Source: Saccharibacter floricola DSM 15669
Lineage (GTDB): Bacteria; Pseudomonadota; Alphaproteobacteria; Acetobacterales; Acetobacteraceae
DNA: 64,000 bases
Direction: 5' to 3'
Assembly: GCF_000378165.1 (NCBI RefSeq)
Contig: NZ_KB899341.1
Coordinates: forward strand, 1-64,000
The notes beneath the pieces were generated by a model. The model searched no databases, had not been told where the DNA came from, and saw only the letters and a program-made list of their open reading frames with translations. Positions 54,261 through 62,419 of the stretch are shown piece by piece (within the stretch, counting starts at the first letter, position 1; each line of letters opens with the position of its first letter). The translations under genes were made by a program, and so were the position numbers.

Positions 54261-54770
54261 ATGTCTAAGATTAATCACTACGCAACGCAAAACAACACAG
54301 CAGACAATACGAAGCACGTCTCCATTGAGACCCTGAATGCACGTCTGGCTGACTTGATTGACCTTGCGCTGATCACCAAGCAAGCTCATTGGAACCTCAA
54401 AGGGGCTAGCTTTATTGGCGTTCATGAAATGCTTGATGGTTTCCGTAGCGAAATTGATGGCTATGTTGATACAGCCGCAGAGCGCGCTGTTCAGCTAGGT
54501 GGCACGGCTCTTGGCACCTCTCAGAATGTTGCAGCACAGACAACATTCCCAGCTTATCCAACCGACATCTATGAAGTGTTGGATCATGTGAAGGCTCTGG
54601 GCGAGCGCTTTGCAACGGTTGCCAACCGCGTGCGTGAAGCGATCAAGACCACAGCTGAAGCGGGCGATGACGATACAGCTGATATCTTCACCGAAATTTC
54701 CCGTGGGCTTGATAAGAACCTATGGTTCCTTGAAGCGCATACGCAGGATATTGCTGGCCCTAAAAAATAA
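54261..54770 (+). CDS. dps: DNA-binding protein from starved cells (Dps, ferritin-like)
   Basis: A 169-aa subunit of the 12-mer that oxidises Fe(II) with H2O2 and coats DNA. Ferroxidase ligands match E. coli spacing: His43 (KQAHWN), His55, Asp59, Asp70 and Glu74 (YVDTAAERA). A short polar N-terminal tail is present, with Lys3, fewer than in E. coli. Strong AGGAGAG lies about seven bases before the ATG. It is 53 bases after the glycosyltransferase. Peroxide regulation is plausible given oxyR in the window, but no site is seen. Confidence 0.96.
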   Translation: MSKINHYATQNNTADNTKHVSIETLNARLADLIDLALITKQAHWNLKGASFIGVHEMLDGFRSEIDGYVDTAAERAVQLGGTALGTSQNVAAQTTFPAYPTDIYEVLDHVKALGERFATVANRVREAIKTTAEAGDDDTADIFTEISRGLDKNLWFLEAHTQDIAGPKK

Positions 54771-54791
54771 GAGCGGCTGCCTCTATTCTAT

Positions 54792-54834
54792 AAAAAAGGG
54801 GGATGCGACGATAAATGTCGCATCCCCCTTTTTT
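54792..54834. terminator. Bidirectional terminator after dps
   Basis: AAAAAAGGGGGATGCGAC (54792-54809) pairs with its complement (54817-54834) around GATAAAT. U-runs on both strands let it serve dps and the convergent 54849 gene. Confidence 0.95.
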
Positions 54835-54848
54835 GTCTTCTCTTTCCT

Positions 54849-55331
54849 TTAAAGAGAAAGAGCGAGATGCTCACGAGCGAAATAAAACGGATCCTCACGA
54901 AGCACATCAGCAACACGCCGCCCATCAGGCAAAACATCATCTGTTTCTGGGGTATAATCCGCTAAATCGTCATCTGCTGCTTGCGCTTGCTCAGCCCCTT
55001 GATCGCCTTCCTCTCCTTGTGAAAAGGTAGGACGTGCACGTGACAATCCTTCAAGCACGAATTTTACAAACTGCCGATATTCTTCTTCCCCCAATGGGCC
55101 AGGTGTGTCCCCGCGCTGACGCTGCACCACCCAGCCACGCGTCACTTCCTCAAGACTACCCCACTCCCCATCAGCTGTGCCAAGAGCGCGTTGGGTCAAT
55201 GTTTCAATGCTTGCACGCGCAAGCATATCCAACTCCTCTGAGGTTAATCTCTGCGGAGGTGTTGAGGTTGATTTTTTAACGACCCAACCATCAACCAAAG
55301 CCCGCAATGCGGGAAGAATTTCAACAGACAT
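54849..55331 (-). CDS. Protein of unknown function in the glycosyltransferase region
   Basis: A 160-aa soluble protein with no signal peptide. The first 60 residues are helical (LPALRALVDGWVVKKST, LTSEELDMLARASIETL). A middle repeat-like GWVV reappears at TRGWVVQRQRG. The C-terminal half is strongly acidic (EEGDQGAEQAQAADDDLADYTPETDD), ending DPFYFAREHLALSL. I recognise no family. It starts 31 bases after the glycosyltransferase stop on the same strand, so likely the third gene of the 57524-leftward unit. An assembly or regulatory partner of the enzyme is a guess. Confidence 0.55.
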   Translation of the reverse strand: MSVEILPALRALVDGWVVKKSTSTPPQRLTSEELDMLARASIETLTQRALGTADGEWGSLEEVTRGWVVQRQRGDTPGPLGEEEYRQFVKFVLEGLSRARPTFSQGEEGDQGAEQAQAADDDLADYTPETDDVLPDGRRVADVLREDPFYFAREHLALSL

Positions 55332-55362
55332 TAAACACCCCTCTCATCATCACCAGCCCCCC

Positions 55363-56604
55363 TTATACCAGAGCTTTATGAAACTGATGGACATTATCAT
55401 CAATCAGCTTCTCATACTGGCTTAGATAATCTTTTAAATCGAACTGAGCACACGCCTGACGCCGCGCTTTCCGTCCAAATCTTTGTGCCAAAGCACGATC
55501 TTCCAAAAGCTCTAACACACCATCTGCAATCCGCTCAGGCTCTAAAAAAGGCACCAAACGCCCATTTTCCCCATCAGTAAGAAACTCACGCACAGGAGCC
55601 GTATCGCTCGCAACAAGCGGACAACCAGCAGCCATCGCCTCTCGCAGCGACCATGACAACACGAACGGATAGGTCAAATAAACATGTGCATTTGAACGCT
55701 GCAAGATGCGTATCAAATCCTCATGGCTCTGCCATCCCACAAAATGAATGCGCTCTAGGTCGAGCTTTCCTTTCAGCTCACGCAGCATAGCGTCGTGCCA
55801 ATTGCCACCATCAGGAGGGCGTTGGCCATAGCTGATACCATTTCCACCAACGACAATAATACGCGCATCCGGACGAGCCGTTAAAATTCGTGGGAGAGCC
55901 CGCATAAAGCTATGGAATCCACGATAAGGCTCCATATCTCGTGCCGCGTATGTCACCAGCGTCTCATAAGGCTGCACACGAACATCTCCAACCTGCAGCA
56001 CACGCTCTCGTGCTGTTTTATCTGGGCAACATCGCGCTAAATCAACCCCTTCATGCAAGAGAGAAAGCTTTGACTGCGCCCAGTCTGGATATGTCCCCTT
56101 CTGAAAAAGGGTCGGTGTTTGACCGACCCCAGGAAGCGTCAACGCCTGAAGATTGATGGCGTTTTTACAACGCACCAACAAAGGGGCGAGGTCTGTCAGT
56201 GGAAACTCAGGATCAAACCCAACATCCAACCCTTCGACGTGATAGTAAAATTCAAAATATCCTAAGACCGGTACATTAGGGAAAACATCCCCAATATTCA
56301 GAAGCTCACCCCACCCATGATGGCCGATGATAATATCAGGCACATAGCCAAGAGTTTTTAAAGACTGCGCCACACGCGCAACAGCTTCTGCCCGCCGCAC
56401 AGCATGATCCAACTCACGCACAGCAGGATGAACCGATGGAGAAGGCAGAGAAGGCGGCGCATACAATACACGCCGCACCCCTGCTATTTCTTGAGCTTGG
56501 CTGGCTGTAATAAAGACAATCTCATGGCCACCTTGCTTCACAAGATGGTGTAACAGATGCACATATTGCGCGGGAAAACTTTGATGAACGAAAAGATACC
56601 GCAC
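55363..56604 (-). CDS. Glycosyltransferase family 4 (GT-B) enzyme
   Basis: A 413-aa GT-B enzyme. The N-terminal half begins MRYLFVHQSFPAQYVHLLHHLV and contains IIIGHHGWGELL and LGYFEFYYH. The C-terminal nucleotide-sugar half has YAARDMEPYRGFHSFMRALP and IIVVGGNGISYG. Its EX7E-like site is SWSLREAMAAGCPLVASD. No transmembrane segment. The unusual first half (YFEFYYHVEGLDVGFDPEFP) is characteristic of GT4 enzymes that accompany large GT2 proteins. It is five bases downstream of the 304-aa unknown protein gene and therefore almost certainly co-transcribed with it. Confidence 0.88.
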   Translation of the reverse strand: MRYLFVHQSFPAQYVHLLHHLVKQGGHEIVFITASQAQEIAGVRRVLYAPPSLPSPSVHPAVRELDHAVRRAEAVARVAQSLKTLGYVPDIIIGHHGWGELLNIGDVFPNVPVLGYFEFYYHVEGLDVGFDPEFPLTDLAPLLVRCKNAINLQALTLPGVGQTPTLFQKGTYPDWAQSKLSLLHEGVDLARCCPDKTARERVLQVGDVRVQPYETLVTYAARDMEPYRGFHSFMRALPRILTARPDARIIVVGGNGISYGQRPPDGGNWHDAMLRELKGKLDLERIHFVGWQSHEDLIRILQRSNAHVYLTYPFVLSWSLREAMAAGCPLVASDTAPVREFLTDGENGRLVPFLEPERIADGVLELLEDRALAQRFGRKARRQACAQFDLKDYLSQYEKLIDDNVHQFHKALV

Positions 56605-56609
56605 AAGCC

Positions 56610-57524
56610 CTACTGACGACGCGTGCGCCGCTTATCCGTCTTACGAACGGGTGAAGACGATGCCTTGCGAGACGAACTCTCTTTTTTAGAGGCTTTCTCC
56701 ACGGCGGCTCCTTCCACTGGGATCAACTCCAAACGAAATCCCTCAAGAGGAGCCAAGCTTTCCGCCTCAAGAGCATCCTCAGCCCCATCCACAGGCCCCA
56801 AACGCGTTCCATCTGTAAAAGAGGCACTGACACGCAGCGACCACTGCTCTGCCTTTTCTCCTTTTAAGCGAACACGAAGCCCCAAAATAGGCAAGGACAT
56901 CCCACGGGAACCGCAGAATTTTCCCCCTTCAACCCAAGGGGAGAGCCATCCACGCCCCAATACAGCCTGATACTCGACATCATCAGTTTTAAGCGGGCCT
57001 GTTGCATTGACTGAGAAGCCCTCAATCCATAGCTGGCTGCCCGGTGTCCCCACCCAGTCTCCAAGCTGACAATTCACATCGCCTTGCCGCTGGACATGAG
57101 CCGTTACGTCTCCCACAGCGGCCTTATCAGCCGGCGTACCAGAAGGAAGCTCTGTTGCTTCACCCCCTTCAGCACGACTATCAATCAACCGCATGACTTG
57201 AAGGCGTGGCCCTTCTTGCTCACTTCCAATCTCTTGGTAGGTCGTTACCATCACACCAGACGGCCCTTGATGAACACGCACTAAAGCAGCGCCATTCATG
57301 CTTCCCATCCAACCATCTGTTTCAAACGTGCTCACCTCAACCACGTCAGGAGACACTCCAGGAGCGCGGGTAATGCGCACACCAGGCAAACCAGAACGAC
57401 CTGGTGGTGTTTGCCCTGGGGCATGGAACACACAATAGACCCCGGCATCAAGCATCATGACATGCGCGCCCGCCTTCAGATCTATTACGCGGTTCTCTCC
57501 CTGTTCCTGCTTTGTGTCGGGCAT
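56610..57524 (-). CDS. Unknown protein with a basic C-terminal tail, upstream of the GT4 gene
   Basis: A 304-aa protein with no signal peptide. GGGAGG four bases before the ATG makes the start firm. An N-terminal beta-rich part (HVMMLDAGVYCVFHAPG, GLPGVRITRAPG) is followed by a second beta domain with LWIEGFSVNATGPL, GRGWLSPWVEGGKFCGSRG and LPILGLRVRLKGE, which looks lectin- or jelly-roll-like. The last 30 residues are Lys/Arg/Ser rich. I do not recognise a family. Co-transcription with GT4 suggests a role with glycan or glycoprotein substrates; this is inference only. Confidence 0.6.
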   Translation of the reverse strand: MPDTKQEQGENRVIDLKAGAHVMMLDAGVYCVFHAPGQTPPGRSGLPGVRITRAPGVSPDVVEVSTFETDGWMGSMNGAALVRVHQGPSGVMVTTYQEIGSEQEGPRLQVMRLIDSRAEGGEATELPSGTPADKAAVGDVTAHVQRQGDVNCQLGDWVGTPGSQLWIEGFSVNATGPLKTDDVEYQAVLGRGWLSPWVEGGKFCGSRGMSLPILGLRVRLKGEKAEQWSLRVSASFTDGTRLGPVDGAEDALEAESLAPLEGFRLELIPVEGAAVEKASKKESSSRKASSSPVRKTDKRRTRRQ

Positions 57525-57682
57525 TGTGCCTCCCTATTTTGCAAGGTCATTTCTGCTTCCATTAGGGCCACATACCCAACTAATAGGAAACACACCTATG
57601 ACCTCTTGTGAGATGATACTGTAAAGTATTCACCCGATGAAGATGATGAACTTCCTACTTAAATACACCTTTGACCACCATA

Positions 57683-60619
57683 CTAACGGATCTTTTTATA
57701 ATTTAACATATACTGTGCCAAAAAATCGATCGGGACACCCAGCGGAATCACATGGCCCCGGCCAGAAGCCTGTATACGATCTCCTGAAGCTCCGATATCA
57801 AAGCTCAAAACATCCAGCCCTGCTTTCCATAACCACCCCAATACATAGCACCATGTCTCAGGAGCAACAGATGGTATAAAGCCAATATCGATTTTTTCAA
57901 CGGTCAGCAATAGTAAAATATCTTTCTCGCGATAGGGTCCCGTCACCCGGACGCCAGCCTCCATCAATTTTTCGTCATCAACCGTGCTACCAAACAAAAC
58001 AAGCTCTAAGGGTAGATCATGCTTTTGAATATGCCGCCCAAGATCAACAAGGACATCATACCCTTTCCAGCGGCTAATCCCCCCAAGCACACCAATACGA
58101 CGCTTCGCATGACGATAAAAGGGTTTACGTTCCCCCTGAAGAAGACAACGATCATCTTCGAGAGGTTCAATATCAATGGTCTTTACGTCCATTATATGAC
58201 GCTTTAACCGTCTCGCTGCATCAGAAGACGGTGCAACCACGCGACGTGCTGCTGTCAACTCAACTGATGAACGCTCTAACAACGCCGGAATAGTCAACCC
58301 AGGCTCAAGAGATTGTCCCCACCGGTCAATACAGCTCTGGCACGCCTCCGCAGAGGGCTCACCACAATAATGACCGTCTCCCGTTAAGAGCGCAATACGT
58401 GGGCAGAACCAAACATGGTCATGTATAAAAACATCATAAGGAACCTCAAGCACACGATGGAGAATGCGTATCCAAGGAGCATGCCCGGCTAAATGATGCC
58501 ACTCAATATGGCGTAATTGCACATCCCGAAGAAGACGACATAACTGGTCTCTCTCCGACGGTAGCGCATAAGATAAGTTAGGAAAGCTCTCAATACTTCC
58601 ACAAACTTCCAGTACACAGCCCTTCTCTGCTGGCACCATGCTCAGTGCGAGCACTTTCTTGCGTAAAAAAGACTGGCCTCTCTCTCTGACGACACGCGCA
58701 ACACCTCCACCAAGGCAGTGCTGTATCATCAGAACAGAGCCTGCCTCTCCTGCTCTTTCCTTCAAACAACACTCATCAAGAAAGCGGCGCACCTTATAGA
58801 GAGGATCGCGCTTTTTAAAATCATGTACATCTTGCGCATAATGCGGATACAGAGTGTTTAGAAGCGCCAAATTGCGCTCCAATAAGCCACGATACCCCTC
58901 CAGAAACGATGCATGTCCCCGATGCCGCACATACACCGTCACAGCAGCAACATGCCGAAAGCCCTGCGCACGAGCACGAAGGCAAAAATCATTTTCCTCC
59001 GCATAACCCTGCGCAAAAAGCTGATCCCGCATCAGACCTGTCGCTTGTAAACACGCCGCAGAAATGGCCATGCAAAAACCATTCCCCGTCGGCAGTTCAA
59101 TAATATCAGGTTGGTCTATACGTTGGCATAGCTGGTCTAAAAAACGTGCTTTTCGTCGTGAGGGATAAATATTTTCTTGTTCAACAGACGGATAAGAGGT
59201 GAGCCCACCATCATTTGAAAAAGGTGTCGCCGTGCCAACATGAGGCAGCGCTAACCATGCCCGCAAACGCTCTACCCAGCCCGGAAAAACAGTCGTGTCA
59301 CTATTGAGCAAAATAACATCACGTCCATGACAGAGGTTAAGCCCAACATTGACACTGTAAGGATAGCCACGATTGCACGTATTCGTCCGTAAAATAATCT
59401 GCTTTTGTTCGGCAAGCTGCTGGACGTACTGGACAACACCGTCATCTGGAGAAGCATCATTAATCACGACCACCACAGTATCCTGTGGCACCGTCTGCAA
59501 AACGCTTCTTAAACAGTCACGCGTTCCTTCATAATCGCGATAAACAGGGATGATAACAGCACAACGCGCAGCCTTCAGCCGCGCTCGTTCATCATCTGTT
59601 GCACTCCCTTCACCCACCATCATCGGCAGAAATTGCGTCGGAATAGGTGTCTTTCCTGCCAGAACCTGCTCTATCTGCGGATCAAGCGGCGCTCCACGTA
59701 ACAGACGTTGATGCGTGTCTCGGACAACGACCGTCTTTTTATCCACATCTGGAAGAGAAGAGAGAGGGAAAGAAAACCCCCAAGGCCGCAGCAAGGGGCG
59801 GTCATCGCTTACTGTGTCCCTTTCCTCCGAAGGTGTTAGGGAGAAAGCATCATTTATCCAAATTTTTGGTTCAAAATCAGGTTCTTCAGGATGCCAAAGC
59901 CATCCCTCAAGTTGCCCATCCTTAACGGTTACAACCCCGTCACAGCGGGTTAACGTGCGGATATCAAATGGACTTCCTAAGACATGTCGTCCTTTAACAG
60001 TAACCGACAAACGCTCATAATCAGACCATAGACGTTTCGGCCCCCGATCGTTCCATTGAGATAACAAAACCGGCCCAGGATCCATCTCACCCAGATCATA
60101 CGAATCCAGATATAGTTGAACGCGCTCTGCGCAGTGAATTGAGATAATCCCACTATTAGAAAGCGTCGCCCAACCCGGTCTGCCCGTCTGTATTGCGAGA
60201 TGTCCCGCAACATCTGAAATCCCTTTCACCGCAAAGGAACGCGACAACGCATTACCTAAGCAACGCGCAGCCTCTTGTAGGCGCTCTTGGCGACAAAGGC
60301 ACCAAATCTCGGCAAAAGCAGCCTCACGGAGCTGGTACCGTTCCCGCAATAGTTGAAAGCGCGGCTGACAAATCCGGCAATAATTGAGCTCTAATGCCAC
60401 CATTGCATACGAGAGCATGACATTAGAACAGTCTCCCGACAAACGCTCCGCACGTCCAAGCCAGTAAAAACTGTCCTTAAGCTCCCCTTCCTCATAATAG
60501 GCTAGACCACGCTCGAGAGCCTCTCTGACCTCTCGCTCTCGCTCTTTATGCCAGCGCTGCTCATCTTCAGGCGAAATCTTCAGTCCATAACTGACATAGG
60601 GCGGGAAAGCCTCAGCCAT
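57683..60619 (-). CDS. GT2-GT1 fusion glycosyltransferase
   Basis: A 978-aa protein starting at ATG 60619, behind AAGGAG. It overlaps the Sel1-repeat gene by eight bases; a longer frame to 60658 lies within that gene. N-terminal helical repeats (about 25-175) precede a module with GWLWHPEEPD (about 235-330) like those of the 838-aa enzyme. A GT2 domain (about 355-600) has CAVIIPVYRDYEGTRDCL, NDASPDD, LLNSDTTVFPGW and the EDD-like YAEENDFCLRARAQG. The C-terminal GT-B domain (about 660-970) has GVLGGISRWKGYDVLVDLG. It may add two different sugars to a shared acceptor. Confidence 0.85.
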   Translation of the reverse strand: MAEAFPPYVSYGLKISPEDEQRWHKEREREVREALERGLAYYEEGELKDSFYWLGRAERLSGDCSNVMLSYAMVALELNYCRICQPRFQLLRERYQLREAAFAEIWCLCRQERLQEAARCLGNALSRSFAVKGISDVAGHLAIQTGRPGWATLSNSGIISIHCAERVQLYLDSYDLGEMDPGPVLLSQWNDRGPKRLWSDYERLSVTVKGRHVLGSPFDIRTLTRCDGVVTVKDGQLEGWLWHPEEPDFEPKIWINDAFSLTPSEERDTVSDDRPLLRPWGFSFPLSSLPDVDKKTVVVRDTHQRLLRGAPLDPQIEQVLAGKTPIPTQFLPMMVGEGSATDDERARLKAARCAVIIPVYRDYEGTRDCLRSVLQTVPQDTVVVVINDASPDDGVVQYVQQLAEQKQIILRTNTCNRGYPYSVNVGLNLCHGRDVILLNSDTTVFPGWVERLRAWLALPHVGTATPFSNDGGLTSYPSVEQENIYPSRRKARFLDQLCQRIDQPDIIELPTGNGFCMAISAACLQATGLMRDQLFAQGYAEENDFCLRARAQGFRHVAAVTVYVRHRGHASFLEGYRGLLERNLALLNTLYPHYAQDVHDFKKRDPLYKVRRFLDECCLKERAGEAGSVLMIQHCLGGGVARVVRERGQSFLRKKVLALSMVPAEKGCVLEVCGSIESFPNLSYALPSERDQLCRLLRDVQLRHIEWHHLAGHAPWIRILHRVLEVPYDVFIHDHVWFCPRIALLTGDGHYCGEPSAEACQSCIDRWGQSLEPGLTIPALLERSSVELTAARRVVAPSSDAARRLKRHIMDVKTIDIEPLEDDRCLLQGERKPFYRHAKRRIGVLGGISRWKGYDVLVDLGRHIQKHDLPLELVLFGSTVDDEKLMEAGVRVTGPYREKDILLLLTVEKIDIGFIPSVAPETWCYVLGWLWKAGLDVLSFDIGASGDRIQASGRGHVIPLGVPIDFLAQYMLNYKKIR

Positions 60620-62399
60620 GATCTTCTCCTTTTTCCGCCGAAAGACGCTGTTGATCAAGCTCTTTCAGATCTTTTTCGGCCTCTTTAGCGCCGTTTTTCA
60701 CGGCACGACGCAACCATAAACGCGCTTGATCAACATCCGTATGTCCTGCCAACCCCCGCGCGAGGTACCGCCCGACCATCATCTGAGCAAGGCCATGACC
60801 TCTCTGTGCCGCCTTCTCGAAATAATCAAAGGCCCGCGAGCGATCCGTTGGGATATCATGCCCGCCGCCATACATCGCCCCAAGAGAGAAGAATGCATCC
60901 ACATTCCCTTGCTCGGCAGCTTGATGATACAATGCCAACGCTTTTTGGTGATCACGCCGCCCTGCAACAGCCCCTGTGACAAGCAACTGCGCCGCCGCTA
61001 CACAGGCCTCGGGCATACCCGCTTCTGCTGCCTTCTCGATCCATTTCAAACCATTAACAGGGTCAGCTGATAAACCAATCCCTTCATAGAGCATGCGGCC
61101 ATACCAATATTGAGCGTTCACGATGCCATCACGCGCTTTACTCATCCAATAGAGGGCCCGCGTTTCATCACGCCCACCGCCAAGCCCTTGAGCGAGACAG
61201 ACCCCTAAATTAAAGGCCCCTAACGGATCTCCACTTTCCGCTAAATGACGGAAACGCTCTTGCATTTCCTCTTTTGCCTCGTCTGACTGAGGCACGCCAG
61301 CAAGAATCATATTCCCAAAATCAGCCACAGCATGTTTATCGCCTTTTTCTGCAGCTACTTGGAACCAATGCGCCGCCTTTTTAGGATCCCGCTCCGTTCC
61401 TGTCCCTGTCAGGTAGAGAAGCGCTAACGCACGCGTCGCCGCAACATGCCCGTTCTCCGCTGCCAAACGATACCATTTAAGCGCCTCTGAAGGGACAGGA
61501 ACAAAATCTTCCCCGCGAATATACAGATCACCGAGCAAAGCAGCCGCATCGGCATCCCCATTATACGCAGCCCGCCGCAACCAACTCTCTGCCCGCGTGA
61601 TATTGGCCTCGACACCAACCCCTTTAAGGAGCATCAGCCCATAGCGTGCCTGAGCAGGGGGAATATTATTCTCCGCTGCTTTTTCGTAATAATGAGCAGC
61701 CCGATCAAAACTTTGCTTTACCGCAAAGCCTGTCTCATACATCCAGCCCAGCGTTGCACACGCTGTGCCTAGGTCACCTTCTGAAGCTTTAGTTAAATAA
61801 GCCGCTGCACGGCGTTTTTCATCCTCGGTTTTTGCCTCCCCTACGAGGAGGAGACCAAGGCCAAGATAACCTTGTAACGCCCCGCCATCAGCGGCTTTTT
61901 CATACCAGTAACGAGCCTGCCGCTCATCACGCAGCTCTTTAGGGCCATGGGTTAGAATATGAGCCAGCAGGGCTTGAGCGTCCGCATTCCCCGCCTCAGC
62001 TCCACGTCGCGCCCAAAGCTCAGCCTGTTCAAAATCAGGATGTTTTTCTGCATGCTCATGTTCAGCGGTTAACGCATCGACGGTGTTAAACGTCGTGGTT
62101 GGATCAAACCCCTCCGGCAGCCCCATCGCGTAGAGCGTTGCTAACGTAAAGCACGCTTCTGGCATCCCATGATGGGCTGCGCGCGACACCCAGCGCGCGC
62201 CTTCCTCTAAGGACGCCAGCACCCCATTACCGCTCAGGTAACATTGCCCAACCTGATATTGCGCCTGCGGGTCGTCACGTCGCGCAAGATCCGCAAAGAT
62301 CGAAAAGGCCTCAACAGCTTCCCCTTGCTCGAGAAGCTGCATGGCGTGCGCAAACCGTCGAACGGATGGCCGCAAAGATGAGAAAAACGTCTTCTTCAT
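60612..62399 (-). CDS. Sel1-like repeat protein
   Basis: A 595-aa alpha-helical solenoid with about twelve Sel1-like (TPR-like) repeats of roughly 36 residues, for example AQYQVGQCYLSGNGV, ARYGLMLLKGVGVE, ALLYLTGTGTERDP and WYGRMLYEGIGL. No signal peptide or membrane segment, so cytosolic. Sel1 repeats mediate protein-protein contacts; a scaffold for the large glycosyltransferase or a substrate chaperone for secretion would fit the position between them. It lies 20 bases after the HlyD gene and overlaps the fusion glycosyltransferase by eight bases, indicating coupled expression. Function unknown. Confidence 0.85.
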   Translation of the reverse strand: MKKTFFSSLRPSVRRFAHAMQLLEQGEAVEAFSIFADLARRDDPQAQYQVGQCYLSGNGVLASLEEGARWVSRAAHHGMPEACFTLATLYAMGLPEGFDPTTTFNTVDALTAEHEHAEKHPDFEQAELWARRGAEAGNADAQALLAHILTHGPKELRDERQARYWYEKAADGGALQGYLGLGLLLVGEAKTEDEKRRAAAYLTKASEGDLGTACATLGWMYETGFAVKQSFDRAAHYYEKAAENNIPPAQARYGLMLLKGVGVEANITRAESWLRRAAYNGDADAAALLGDLYIRGEDFVPVPSEALKWYRLAAENGHVAATRALALLYLTGTGTERDPKKAAHWFQVAAEKGDKHAVADFGNMILAGVPQSDEAKEEMQERFRHLAESGDPLGAFNLGVCLAQGLGGGRDETRALYWMSKARDGIVNAQYWYGRMLYEGIGLSADPVNGLKWIEKAAEAGMPEACVAAAQLLVTGAVAGRRDHQKALALYHQAAEQGNVDAFFSLGAMYGGGHDIPTDRSRAFDYFEKAAQRGHGLAQMMVGRYLARGLAGHTDVDQARLWLRRAVKNGAKEAEKDLKELDQQRLSAEKGEDHG

Positions 62400-62419
62400 A
62401 ATGAGCTGTCGTCACTCAC

